Source: Drancourtella massiliensis (lineage in GTDB: Bacteria > Bacillota > Clostridia > Lachnospirales > Lachnospiraceae). From it: a stretch of 64,000 nucleotides of DNA. This document shows, piece by piece, positions 53,358-60,922 of the stretch. Each line of letters opens with the position of its first letter. Position 1 is the stretch's first letter. The stretch spans positions 1-64,000 of the forward strand of contig NZ_JACJKH010000011.1 of assembly GCF_016900655.1 (NCBI RefSeq), given 5' to 3'. A program made the translations under genes and the position numbers. The notes beneath the pieces are model-generated. The model had not been told where the DNA came from. It saw only the letters and a program-made list of their open reading frames with translations, and did no database searches.

Positions 53358-53666
53358 TTACTTTTCACAACACGACTTATCTTCACATTCGCTTTCAAGC
53401 GTAGTCAAACGCTGTAAACATTCTTTCGCCTGTTCCACACCTTTCTCTGAAATGGAGTAGTGGGTCCACTTTCCTTCTTTGCGTCCAACAACAATTTCAG
53501 CATCGCAGAGTATTTTCATATGATGTGAAAGTGTTGGCTGCGTAACATTGATTTCTTCCAGCAGCTTGCAGGCACATTTCTCGCCCGAACGCAACATTTT
53601 TATAATTTTAATGCGGTTTTCGTCGCAGAATGCTTTAAAGATTAGTGCGATCTTCTTATCATCCAT
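53358..53666 (-). CDS. arsR: ArsR family metalloregulator
   Basis: The 102-residue winged-helix repressor has the metal-sensing helix RSGEKCACKLLEEINVTQPTLSHHMKIL, with Cys-x-Cys in the ELCVCDL position, and further cysteines at the C-terminus (ECEDKSCCEK). It should release DNA on binding As(III) or Sb(III), possibly Cd. It is first in the arsR-permease-arsC operon, and a perfect palindrome overlies its transcription start. Confidence 0.92.
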   Translation of the reverse strand: MDDKKIALIFKAFCDENRIKIIKMLRSGEKCACKLLEEINVTQPTLSHHMKILCDAEIVVGRKEGKWTHYSISEKGVEQAKECLQRLTTLESECEDKSCCEK

Positions 53667-53681
53667 CTTCTCCCTCCTTAT

Positions 53682-53697
53682 ATAGATATTTATCTAT
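53682..53697. promoter_or_regulatory. ArsR operator candidate
   Basis: ATAGATA-TT-TATCTAT is a perfect 7-2-7 palindrome at the predicted arsR transcription start. Confidence 0.75.
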
Positions 53698-53702
53698 GTG
53701 TT

Positions 53703-53731
53703 ATTATATACACCGTTCTGAAAAATGTCAA
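53703..53731 (-). promoter_or_regulatory. Consensus promoter of arsR
   Basis: Minus strand TTGACA (53731-53726), 17 bases, TATAAT (53708-53703), both hexamers perfect. Confidence 0.9.
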
Positions 53732-53766
53732 TAAGTTTTTCGTCTGGATTTTTGACGCCTCATCTA

Positions 53767-53795
53767 TTGAGTATTCCTCCCTTTTTCGTTATACT
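53767..53795 (+). promoter_or_regulatory. Promoter of the first phosphofructokinase
   Basis: TTGAGT (53767-53772), 17 bases, TATACT (53790-53795), 38 bases before the start codon. Confidence 0.8.
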
Positions 53796-53833
53796 AAATT
53801 ACAAAATGAGAAAAAAACTGGAGGATATGAAAT

Positions 53834-55054
53834 ATGAAACATAACATACTGGTAGGACAGTCCGGAGGGCCGACCGCTGTTATCAACGGAAGTCTCTACG
53901 GCGTCGTTAAGAGAGGGTTGGAGACACCGCAGATTGACAATATTTACGGAATGGTCAATGGAATTGAGGGATTTTTAAATGGAAACATGATGGATATGCG
54001 TACCCTGGAAGAAAACGGCACGCTTCCTCTTTTGAAGACAACACCGGGTGCCTATCTTGGCTCCTGCCGTTACAAGCTTCCGGAAGATCTCTCCGATCCG
54101 GTTTATCCGCAGCTGTTTGCAAAATTTGCGGAATATGAGATTCAGTCCGTCTTCTATATCGGCGGAAATGATTCCATGGATACGGTCAGCAAGCTCTCCC
54201 GCTATGCAGCCAAAAATGAAAGCAGCATCCGTTTTATCGGTATTCCGAAAACCATCGACAATGATCTCGTCATGACAGACCATACACCAGGCTTTGGAAG
54301 CGCTGCAAAATATGTGGCATCCACAGTCCGTGAAATCGCTGTCGATGCATCAGTATATGACAACAAGCCTTCCGTTACGATCGTAGAGATTATGGGACGA
54401 CATGCGGGATGGCTGACTGCCGCTTCTGCTCTTGCAAGAAAGTTTGAAGGAGACAATCCGGTACTGATTTACCTGCCGGAAACTGCATTTGACAAAGACC
54501 GTTTCCTTTCCCAGGTACAGGATGCCCTGAAGAAGACTACGAACCTTGTCGTTTGTATTTCCGAAGGAATTCACGATGCCGAAGGCACCTTTATCTGTGA
54601 ATACGCAAGCGAAGTCGGCACCGATACCTTTGGTCACAAAATGTTGACAGGTTCCGGAAAATATCTGGAAAACCTTGTAAAAGATACACTTGGTATTAAA
54701 GTACGCTCTGTGGAACTCAATGTCTCCCAGCGCTGCTCTTCTTCCTGCCTGTCCGGCACTGATCTGGAAGAAGCAGTCTGTGCAGGTTCTTATGGAGTTG
54801 ACTGTGCCATGGATGGGAAAACCGGCGTTATGATCACCTTTGAGAGACAGGCTGGGGATTCCTACGAGATGGTTCCAGGGACTGCTGATGTCAATCAGAT
54901 CTGCAATGAAGAGAAAGTTGTTCCTTCCGACTGGATCACTGCAGATGGATCCGATGTTACAGAATCGTTCCTGAACTATGTCCGTCCGCTGATTCAGGGA
55001 CAGGTGGAAGTGCCTCAGAAAGACGGCCTGCCACATTTCATCTATAGAAAATAA
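53834..55054 (+). CDS. pfp: 6-phosphofructokinase, PPi-type
   Basis: The 406-residue enzyme phosphorylates fructose-6-phosphate. VGQSGGPTAVINGSL and YIGGNDSMDT carry the donor site: Asp in place of the Gly of the ATP-type GGDGS, a PPi-type sign. Catalytic PKTIDNDL is intact. MGRHAGWLTAASALA and the C-terminal VRPLIQGQVEVP complete the clostridial long form. GGAGG lies 9 bases before the ATG. A close paralogue (PKTIDNDL and GGNDSMDT identical) lies at 56187-57422 on the opposite strand. Confidence 0.9.
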   Translation: MKHNILVGQSGGPTAVINGSLYGVVKRGLETPQIDNIYGMVNGIEGFLNGNMMDMRTLEENGTLPLLKTTPGAYLGSCRYKLPEDLSDPVYPQLFAKFAEYEIQSVFYIGGNDSMDTVSKLSRYAAKNESSIRFIGIPKTIDNDLVMTDHTPGFGSAAKYVASTVREIAVDASVYDNKPSVTIVEIMGRHAGWLTAASALARKFEGDNPVLIYLPETAFDKDRFLSQVQDALKKTTNLVVCISEGIHDAEGTFICEYASEVGTDTFGHKMLTGSGKYLENLVKDTLGIKVRSVELNVSQRCSSSCLSGTDLEEAVCAGSYGVDCAMDGKTGVMITFERQAGDSYEMVPGTADVNQICNEEKVVPSDWITADGSDVTESFLNYVRPLIQGQVEVPQKDGLPHFIYRK

Positions 55055-55307
55055 GAGAAAGTGTACAATCTGCACAACATCCGTCTTTACGTTCATATTT
55101 TGTTCATTTTTTGTTTTTTAAATGTTGATTTGTAGAACACTTTTTTTTCACGAATAACAGGTATACTAAAATCATCAAAAAGAAAACAAAACAGAACTGA
55201 TAAAGACGCTGTCAAGTAAATACTTTTTGAATAAACTTTTTCATAATAAATGCCGGGGATCAGCCGATGATCACCCGGCATCCTCCCTTTTACGGGGGAT
55301 TTTCTTT
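55055..55307. other. Gap between the first PFK and the SDR gene
   Basis: About 250 AT-rich bases. It contains TATACT-type -10 sequence near 55161, then two hairpins: ATGCCGGG/CCCGGCAT around 55250-55281, and a T-flanked ATCCTCCC/GGGGGAT around 55280-55300. They probably terminate the + strand gene. No open frame with a ribosome binding site was found. Confidence 0.5.
55248..55305 (+). terminator. Twin hairpins with T run after the first phosphofructokinase
   Basis: The first stem, ATGCCGGGGATCA with TGATCACCCGGCAT, is followed directly by a small C/G hairpin and TTTTCTTTTT. The gene end is about 195 bases upstream, so a long 3' region or a separate small transcript is implied. Confidence 0.6.
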
Positions 55308-56168
55308 TTATGCAGGATCGTGTTTCCACCGCGTTCCTGCCTTTTTCAATGCTTCTTCTGTCGTAAGGAACCGGACTCCCAGTTTTTTCACTTTTTCGAT
55401 ATTCATCCGCAGATTTCTCGGATGATCCCGGAAGGCTTCCTCATTCTTTTCCAGATTTTCTGATCCCGCTCCGGCACTTTCCAGAAACTCTTTCACCACT
55501 TCATACGTACTCCTGTCGTTTTCACTTCCGAAGTTGTAGATTCCTGCCGGTGCATGAAACATGATTTCCAGATTTTCAACTACTTCCCATACATCCGTGA
55601 TACTCCGGAGATCGTAGACTGGATACCTGATCCGGTCTCCTGATTCCCTGGCCTTGCAGACCGTCGAAATCAGATTCCCATGCTCTTGTCCCTCCCGGAA
55701 GTCGACAGCAAACATCCAGCTTAAGCGCAGTGCCACCGTGTCCGGCTGGGCTTTAAGCGCAAGCTCTTCCGCCCGGATCTTCTGCCTGCCGTACACAGTC
55801 GGTGGAGCGATCCTCTCTTCTTCTCTGTGGGGCTCTCTTTCTCCATTTCCCACATAAACCTGATCGGAGCTGCAGAAAATCAGCCGCGCCCCGATCTCCC
55901 GGCAGATCTTTGCCAGAATTCTGACTCCGTCCACATTGACTTTTTCCGACCGTTCCGGATCCTGTTCACATGCGCCCACATCAGAGACCGCTGCTGTATG
56001 GATCAAAATATCAGGGCGGTCCTTTTTCAGGACCGCCTCTGCCTCTTCCGGATCCGTAAAGTCCATGTCCGTATGACGGTATCCCGTCATATCAAATTTA
56101 TCCTGATAGAAGCGGAGAATTCTGCTTCCGAGAAATCCGTCCGCTCCTGTTACACCGATCTTCACCAT
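55308..56168 (-). CDS. RmlD-like NAD(P)-dependent sugar-nucleotide reductase (extended SDR)
   Basis: The 286-residue extended SDR has the Rossmann motif VGVTGADGFLGS as KIGVTGADGFLGSRIL, then ILIHTAAVSDVGACEQDPERSEKVNVDG, LIFCSSDQVYVG and the catalytic YGRQK (Tyr-x-x-x-Lys). This pattern fits dTDP-4-dehydrorhamnose reductase relatives. No other rhamnose genes are present, so the substrate is uncertain. The ATG at 56168 follows GAAGGG. It lies between the two phosphofructokinase genes, 18 bases downstream of the second. Confidence 0.83.
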   Translation of the reverse strand: MVKIGVTGADGFLGSRILRFYQDKFDMTGYRHTDMDFTDPEEAEAVLKKDRPDILIHTAAVSDVGACEQDPERSEKVNVDGVRILAKICREIGARLIFCSSDQVYVGNGEREPHREEERIAPPTVYGRQKIRAEELALKAQPDTVALRLSWMFAVDFREGQEHGNLISTVCKARESGDRIRYPVYDLRSITDVWEVVENLEIMFHAPAGIYNFGSENDRSTYEVVKEFLESAGAGSENLEKNEEAFRDHPRNLRMNIEKVKKLGVRFLTTEEALKKAGTRWKHDPA

Positions 56169-56186
56169 TGATCCCTTCTTCAAATA

Positions 56187-57422
56187 TTAATGATGTGGTT
56201 TATACAGATGTCTTGGAATACCATCCACCATAACCGGAGATACATCTCCCTGAATCAGCGGTTTAACATATGCAACAAACTCATCTGTTACATAAGTACC
56301 GTCTTCATTGACCCATTCTCTCGGCACAAGTTTTTCGTCATTTGCAATCTTGTGCACATCTTTTACTTCTGTGCTGCACTGATACGGATCATCGGAAATT
56401 CTCTTGAGCACAACCATCTTTCCGTTATCTCCCTCATCCGCCGCCTTTACTGCAGCACCGCCTACCTGAGACGCTTCCAGAATATCTACTCTGGACGCGC
56501 AGTGAGACGCGGATCTCTGCAGCGTACTCAATTCGATGGCGCGGGTCTTGCATCCGATCTCATTTGCTACATACTGTGCAAGGTAAGCTGCTGTTCCAGT
56601 GAGCTGCTTATGTCCAAACGCATCTACAAAATCTACATTTGCTCCAAGTTCACAGACATATCTTCCATCTTCCAGATGGATTCCTTCGGAAACCGCTACA
56701 ACAACAGAAGTTTTCTTTTTCAGCAGATCTTTGATTCTTTCCATGAAATTGTCAAGATCAAATGTCAGCTCCGGAAGATAAATCAGATCCGGTCCCGAAC
56801 AGTCCTCTCCTTTCGCAAGAGCCGCCGCTCCGGTAAGCCATCCGGCATTTCTTCCCATGATCTCAACGATCGTGACAAGTCCCTTGCTGTATTCCAGACA
56901 GAAGCTGTCACGGATAATCTCTTTTACAGATGTTCCAATATATTTTGCCGCGCTTCCGTATCCCGGTGTGTGATCCGTCAGAGCAAGGTCATTGTCAATT
57001 GTTTTCGGGCATCCGATAAATCTTGTCGGATATCCCATCACAATCGCGTAGTCGGAAAGCTTTTTGATCGTATCCATGGAGTCATTTCCTCCGATATAGA
57101 TAAATGCTTCAATATCCAGCTTGTCCAGAATTTCAAAGATCTTTTCATATACTTCTCTGTTTTCATGAATTTCCGGAAGTTTGTACCGGCAGGATCCCAG
57201 ATATGCAGCCGGAGTTCTCTTTAAAAGCTCCGCATCAAGATCGTTTGTGATATGTTCTGACAGGTCAATGTATTTCTCCTCCATCAGCCCCTGAATTCCA
57301 TGAAGCATTCCATACACTTTGTTTGCCCCTCTGTCCTTTGCCGTACGGTAAACACCAGCCAGACTTGAATTGATCGCCGCTGTCGGGCCTCCTGACTGTC
57401 CAACAATTACATTTCCTTTCAT
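56187..57422 (-). CDS. 6-phosphofructokinase, PPi-type (second paralogue)
   Basis: The 411-residue enzyme has VGQSGGPTAAINSSLAGV, YIGGNDSMDT, PKTIDNDLALTDHTPGYGSAAKY and MGRNAGWLTGAAALA, the same layout as the gene at 53834. The Asp in the donor loop marks the PPi type. ACGGAGG precedes the ATG, and a TAGACA-17-TAAAAT promoter lies just upstream. It shares an operon with the RmlD-like gene. Having two similar PPi-PFKs so close suggests an inverted duplication or distinct regulation. Confidence 0.9.
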   Translation of the reverse strand: MKGNVIVGQSGGPTAAINSSLAGVYRTAKDRGANKVYGMLHGIQGLMEEKYIDLSEHITNDLDAELLKRTPAAYLGSCRYKLPEIHENREVYEKIFEILDKLDIEAFIYIGGNDSMDTIKKLSDYAIVMGYPTRFIGCPKTIDNDLALTDHTPGYGSAAKYIGTSVKEIIRDSFCLEYSKGLVTIVEIMGRNAGWLTGAAALAKGEDCSGPDLIYLPELTFDLDNFMERIKDLLKKKTSVVVAVSEGIHLEDGRYVCELGANVDFVDAFGHKQLTGTAAYLAQYVANEIGCKTRAIELSTLQRSASHCASRVDILEASQVGGAAVKAADEGDNGKMVVLKRISDDPYQCSTEVKDVHKIANDEKLVPREWVNEDGTYVTDEFVAYVKPLIQGDVSPVMVDGIPRHLYKPHH

Positions 57423-57460
57423 ATTACTACCTCCGTATTTGTCATAATGCCAATACGTTT

Positions 57461-57489
57461 ATTTTAGTACATTTGTATATAATTGTCTA
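57461..57489 (-). promoter_or_regulatory. Promoter of the second phosphofructokinase
   Basis: Minus strand TAGACA (57489-57484), 17 bases, TAAAAT (57466-57461), each 5 of 6. Confidence 0.75.
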
Positions 57490-57514
57490 TGTTTTTTCCG
57501 TTTTTTCGTCATTT

Positions 57515-58069
57515 TTAAATCTCATTATAGATCAGTGTCAGTATCATCTGCGCTGTCTCTACCATATTTCTTCCGGTATCCATACTGCTTTTCTGAATGT
57601 AGCGGAATGCTTCCTCCTCCGTCATATGGTTCCGTTCCATCAGGACGTACTTGGCATTCCGGATATAGTTTTCCTCCTTTTCCGTCCGTTTTGGCTTATT
57701 ATCTTTCCGCTTTACTACCTGCCGGTCCAGATTCTGGAGCATCATGTTGACCGTATCGATAAATTCATATGCTTTCACCGGCATGGTCACGGCCACCAGC
57801 CCCGGCTGCCTTCTGTGACTGACATTCTGTGTCGTATCCAGCAGAAGCAGATCAAAATACCGTGGCAGGCAGTCCAGCAAATCGGTATAATCCATATCCG
57901 GAAGCTTCGTCCCGCTGATCACAATTCCGTGGGAAAGACGCCCGATTTCCTGAAGCGCCGCTGCCGCCGTTGATACGACAATGGTATCTCCGAAACCATG
58001 GCGCAGAAGTATTTCTTTGATTTTTCTCGCGGTTTCCTGCCGCGGAAGTGCGATGATAATACTTCCCAT
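57515..58069 (-). CDS. ANTAR-domain protein with a pseudo-receiver
   Basis: The 184-residue protein has a receiver-like N-terminus (MGSIIIALPRQETARKIKEILLRHG) and a C-terminal ANTAR RNA-binding domain (NAKYVLMERNHMTEEEAFRYIQKSSMDTGRNMVETAQMIL). The usual phospho-Asp position reads GIVISGTKLPDMD, with Gly or Ser in place of Asp, so phosphorylation control is doubtful. ANTAR proteins bind paired hairpins in mRNA and prevent termination. It is co-transcribed 21 bases after the glutamine synthetase gene, as in clostridial glnA-nitR loci, so nitrogen control is likely. Confidence 0.85.
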   Translation of the reverse strand: MGSIIIALPRQETARKIKEILLRHGFGDTIVVSTAAAALQEIGRLSHGIVISGTKLPDMDYTDLLDCLPRYFDLLLLDTTQNVSHRRQPGLVAVTMPVKAYEFIDTVNMMLQNLDRQVVKRKDNKPKRTEKEENYIRNAKYVLMERNHMTEEEAFRYIQKSSMDTGRNMVETAQMILTLIYNEI

Positions 58070-58090
58070 TTTCTTTCCCCCTGCTGTCTG

Positions 58091-59380
58091 TTAAAATCTG
58101 TGTAAATACTCTTTCAGCTCCCAGTCAGTGACTTCCTGTGTATAGAGTTCCCATTCTTTTGTCTTCTCATTTAAATAGGTCCTGACATAGTTTTCTCCGC
58201 AGACATTTCTTAAAAATTCGTCTTTTTCCAGTGCGGTCAGAGATTCCTTTAATGTACCCGGAAGAGCTCCTGCCTTTTCATCCGCCTTCAGCGGAATCAT
58301 CTTTTCCTGAATCCCGTTCAAGCCGGACGCGACAACCATCGCAATCAGAAGATAAGGATTTGCCGCTCCGTCCGGCAGCGTCCACTCAATGTGCGTGTCT
58401 CCTTCTTTCCCTTTCACTACCCGGATCGGGGCGCGATAATCATTGAGGGACCAGAACAACTCGGTCGGGGCATGGAATCCCGGTTTCAGTCTCTTATATG
58501 AATTGACAATCGGATTGGCGATTGCGGCCATTCCATTCATATGGGACAGAAGTCCCGCAATAAAAGAGTAGGCTTCCTGGCTCAGTCCGTTCTCCGCCTG
58601 AGGATCTGCAAACATATTTTTCCCGTCCCGGAATCCGGAAATATTTAAAGACAATGCGGAGCCCGGAAGGTCTGTCCTCGGCTTTGGCATAAATGTCGCG
58701 TGCAGGCCGTGTCTCTGGGCAATCGCGCGTACCGTAGAGCGGAATGTCACAATCTGATCCGCCACCTTCACACCCTGTGCCTGCTTAAAATCCACCTCAT
58801 GCTGCGCCGGAGCGTCCTCGTGATGGGATGACTCGATCTCAAATCCCATCTCTTCCAGCGTCAGAATCATGTCTCGTCTCGCATTTTCTCCCTGATCAAG
58901 AGGCGCCACATCCAGATAGCCCGCCTTCTCTCTCGTCCGTGTTGTAGGGTTCCCTTCTTCATCCGTCTCGAAAAGGAAAAATTCACACTCCGGGTCCAGA
59001 TCAAAACTGTACCCCTGCTGCTTTGCCTTTTTCAGTACACGTCTGAGAATATATCTTGGACTCTCCGCAATATCATTCCCTTCCTGATCCATCAGATCAC
59101 AGAGGAATCTTGCCACCTTTCCCTGCTGCGGCCTCCACGGCAGGATTGTAAATGTATCAATGTCCGGTTTCAGATAAACTCTGTCATATCCAAGCTCTTT
59201 CATCCCGGCAATGCTGTATCCGTCCACCATACATTTCCCCGCAAGCGCTTTCTCCATCTGGCCCGCCGTCACAGCAATATTCCGGATGGTCCCGAAAATG
59301 TCCACAAACTGCAGACGTATGAATTTTACATCTTCTTCTTCGATCATCTGAAGAATTTCCCAAGTTTCATATTTCGCCAT
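58091..59380 (-). CDS. Glutamine synthetase family protein, divergent
   Basis: The 429-residue protein has a beta-grasp N-terminus (DVKFIRLQFVDIFGTIRNIAV) and a catalytic barrel with metal ligands DPECEFFLFE, SSHHEDAPAQHEVDFKQ and IANPIVNSYKRLKPGF. The substrate region differs from classic GlnA: MPKPRTDLPGSALSLNIS replaces MPKP...NGSGMH...SL, losing the conserved His, and ELFWSLNDYRAPIRV replaces the usual WS(G)RNRSA. It may therefore be a gamma-glutamyl-amine type ligase, or a weak GlnA. GGAGG precedes the ATG. An ANTAR regulator follows in the operon. Confidence 0.85.
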   Translation of the reverse strand: MAKYETWEILQMIEEEDVKFIRLQFVDIFGTIRNIAVTAGQMEKALAGKCMVDGYSIAGMKELGYDRVYLKPDIDTFTILPWRPQQGKVARFLCDLMDQEGNDIAESPRYILRRVLKKAKQQGYSFDLDPECEFFLFETDEEGNPTTRTREKAGYLDVAPLDQGENARRDMILTLEEMGFEIESSHHEDAPAQHEVDFKQAQGVKVADQIVTFRSTVRAIAQRHGLHATFMPKPRTDLPGSALSLNISGFRDGKNMFADPQAENGLSQEAYSFIAGLLSHMNGMAAIANPIVNSYKRLKPGFHAPTELFWSLNDYRAPIRVVKGKEGDTHIEWTLPDGAANPYLLIAMVVASGLNGIQEKMIPLKADEKAGALPGTLKESLTALEKDEFLRNVCGENYVRTYLNEKTKEWELYTQEVTDWELKEYLHRF

Positions 59381-59414
59381 ATTTATTTCCTCCATCTTTC
59401 GACTGCCTCAATTC

Positions 59415-59456
59415 CCTGATGTTCTTATTATATTCCGCATCAGGACTTCAGGGCAA
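59415..59456 (-). promoter_or_regulatory. Promoter of the glutamine synthetase gene with flanking inverted repeat
   Basis: Minus strand TTGCCC (59456-59451), 18 bases, TATAAT (59432-59427). The -10 is enclosed by CCTGATG (59415-59421) and CATCAGG (59438-59444), a perfect 7-base inverted repeat that may be an operator. The leader is about 40 bases, too short for ANTAR hairpins. Confidence 0.6.
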
Positions 59457-59486
59457 GAACTATGACAGATATTTTCCCTGAATTCT

Positions 59487-60920
59487 CTATCTGAGTTTCT
59501 CACGCAGAAGTTCCCGCGTAACTGCCGGATCCGCGTTTCCCTTCATCTTTTTCATGACCTGCCCGACAAAAAATCCGAATACCTTTTCTTTTCCTTCCCG
59601 GTACTGTGCCACAGAATCCGGATGCTCACGGATCACTTCCTCGATGATCTGCTCCAGCACGTCCGTATCTGCCACAGTGGATAGATGATGCGCCTCAATG
59701 TAGGCGAGCGGCTCTTCATCGTGGTCAAAAATCTGTTCAAAAACTTCCTTTGCACCTTTGTGAGTGATCTTCTGCTCTTCTTCTACCAGGATCAACGCTG
59801 CCAGGTGGTCCGGAGAAAACTTCATCTCCTCCGGACTTTTTCCTGCTTCTTTCAGAAGCTTCATGGCGTCCTGAGTCATCCAGTTTGCAGCCTTCTTTGG
59901 CTGCGAACAGATTTTTGCCGTCTCTTCAAACAGATCTGCCATATTTCTGGACTCTGTCAAAATCCGGGCATCGTATTCCGAAAGAGAAAACTCCCGGATA
60001 AACCGTTTTTTCTTTTCTTCCCGCAGTTCCGGCTGTTCCTTTTTAAGCCGTCCGATCCATGCATCGTCAATCACGACCGGAGGAAGATCCGGATCCGGAA
60101 AATACCGGTAATCTTTAGCGTCCTCTTTGGAGCGCATCGGGAAGGAACATTCCTTATTGTCATCCCACCGCCTTGTTTCCTGAATCACTTCTTTTCCTTC
60201 TTCCAGAAGTTCAATCTGCCGTATGGTCTCCCCTTCAATTGCTCTCGCAATGGCCTTAAAGGAGTTCAGGTTCTTCATCTCTGTCCTGGTGCCGTAGCTT
60301 TCTGTCCCCGCTTCCCGAACGGACAGGTTAACATCCGCACGCATGGAGCCTTCTTCCAGCCGGCAGTCTGAAATTCCCAGATACTGAGCCATGATCCGGA
60401 GCTGTTCCAGATAGGCGATGACCTCCTGGGCATTTCGCATATCCGGTTCCGATACAATCTCAATCAGCGGCACGCCGCTTCGGTTATAGTCTACAAGGGA
60501 GCTGTCCGTCCATGGATCGTGGACCAGTTTTCCGGCATCTTCTTCCATGTGCATCTCATGAATCCGGATTCTTTTTTCTCCTTGTGCCGTATCAACCGAC
60601 ACATATCCGTCATAGCAGATTGGAAGATACAGCTGGGAAATCTGGTAATTCTGAGGATTGTCCGGATAAAAATAGTTTTTCCGGTCAAATTTGCAGAAAG
60701 TATGGATTTTACAGTTCATGGCAAGTCCCGCCTTCAATGCGTACTCCACGACCTTCCTGTTCAGAACCGGAAGGGATCCGGGCATTCCGGTGCACACCGG
60801 ACAGGTATGGGTATTGGGCTCTCCGCCGAATGCGGTCGGACAGCCGCAGAAAATCTTTGTCCTTGTGGAAAGTTCAATATGCACTTCCAGACCAATCACG
60901 GTCTCATACTGTTTTCTCAT
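59487..60920 (-). CDS. gatB: Asp/Glu-tRNA(Asn/Gln) amidotransferase subunit B
   Basis: The 477-residue subunit holds the tRNA and kinase site: YETVIGLEVHIELSTRTKIFCGCPTAFGGEPNTHTCPVCTGMPGSLPVLN with four zinc cysteines, then DYNRSGVPLIEIVSEPDM, MRADVNLSVR and the C-terminal YqeY-like tail. Length is that of GatB. It starts 2 bases past the gatA stop. With GatA and GatC it converts Asp-tRNA(Asn), and perhaps Glu-tRNA(Gln), to the amidated forms. Confidence 0.97.
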   Translation of the reverse strand: MRKQYETVIGLEVHIELSTRTKIFCGCPTAFGGEPNTHTCPVCTGMPGSLPVLNRKVVEYALKAGLAMNCKIHTFCKFDRKNYFYPDNPQNYQISQLYLPICYDGYVSVDTAQGEKRIRIHEMHMEEDAGKLVHDPWTDSSLVDYNRSGVPLIEIVSEPDMRNAQEVIAYLEQLRIMAQYLGISDCRLEEGSMRADVNLSVREAGTESYGTRTEMKNLNSFKAIARAIEGETIRQIELLEEGKEVIQETRRWDDNKECSFPMRSKEDAKDYRYFPDPDLPPVVIDDAWIGRLKKEQPELREEKKKRFIREFSLSEYDARILTESRNMADLFEETAKICSQPKKAANWMTQDAMKLLKEAGKSPEEMKFSPDHLAALILVEEEQKITHKGAKEVFEQIFDHDEEPLAYIEAHHLSTVADTDVLEQIIEEVIREHPDSVAQYREGKEKVFGFFVGQVMKKMKGNADPAVTRELLREKLR

Positions 60921-60922
60921 CG

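Noticed and set aside
56190-57224. 344-codon open frame on the + strand
   Set aside because: Antisense to the second phosphofructokinase; composition is that of a shadow frame.
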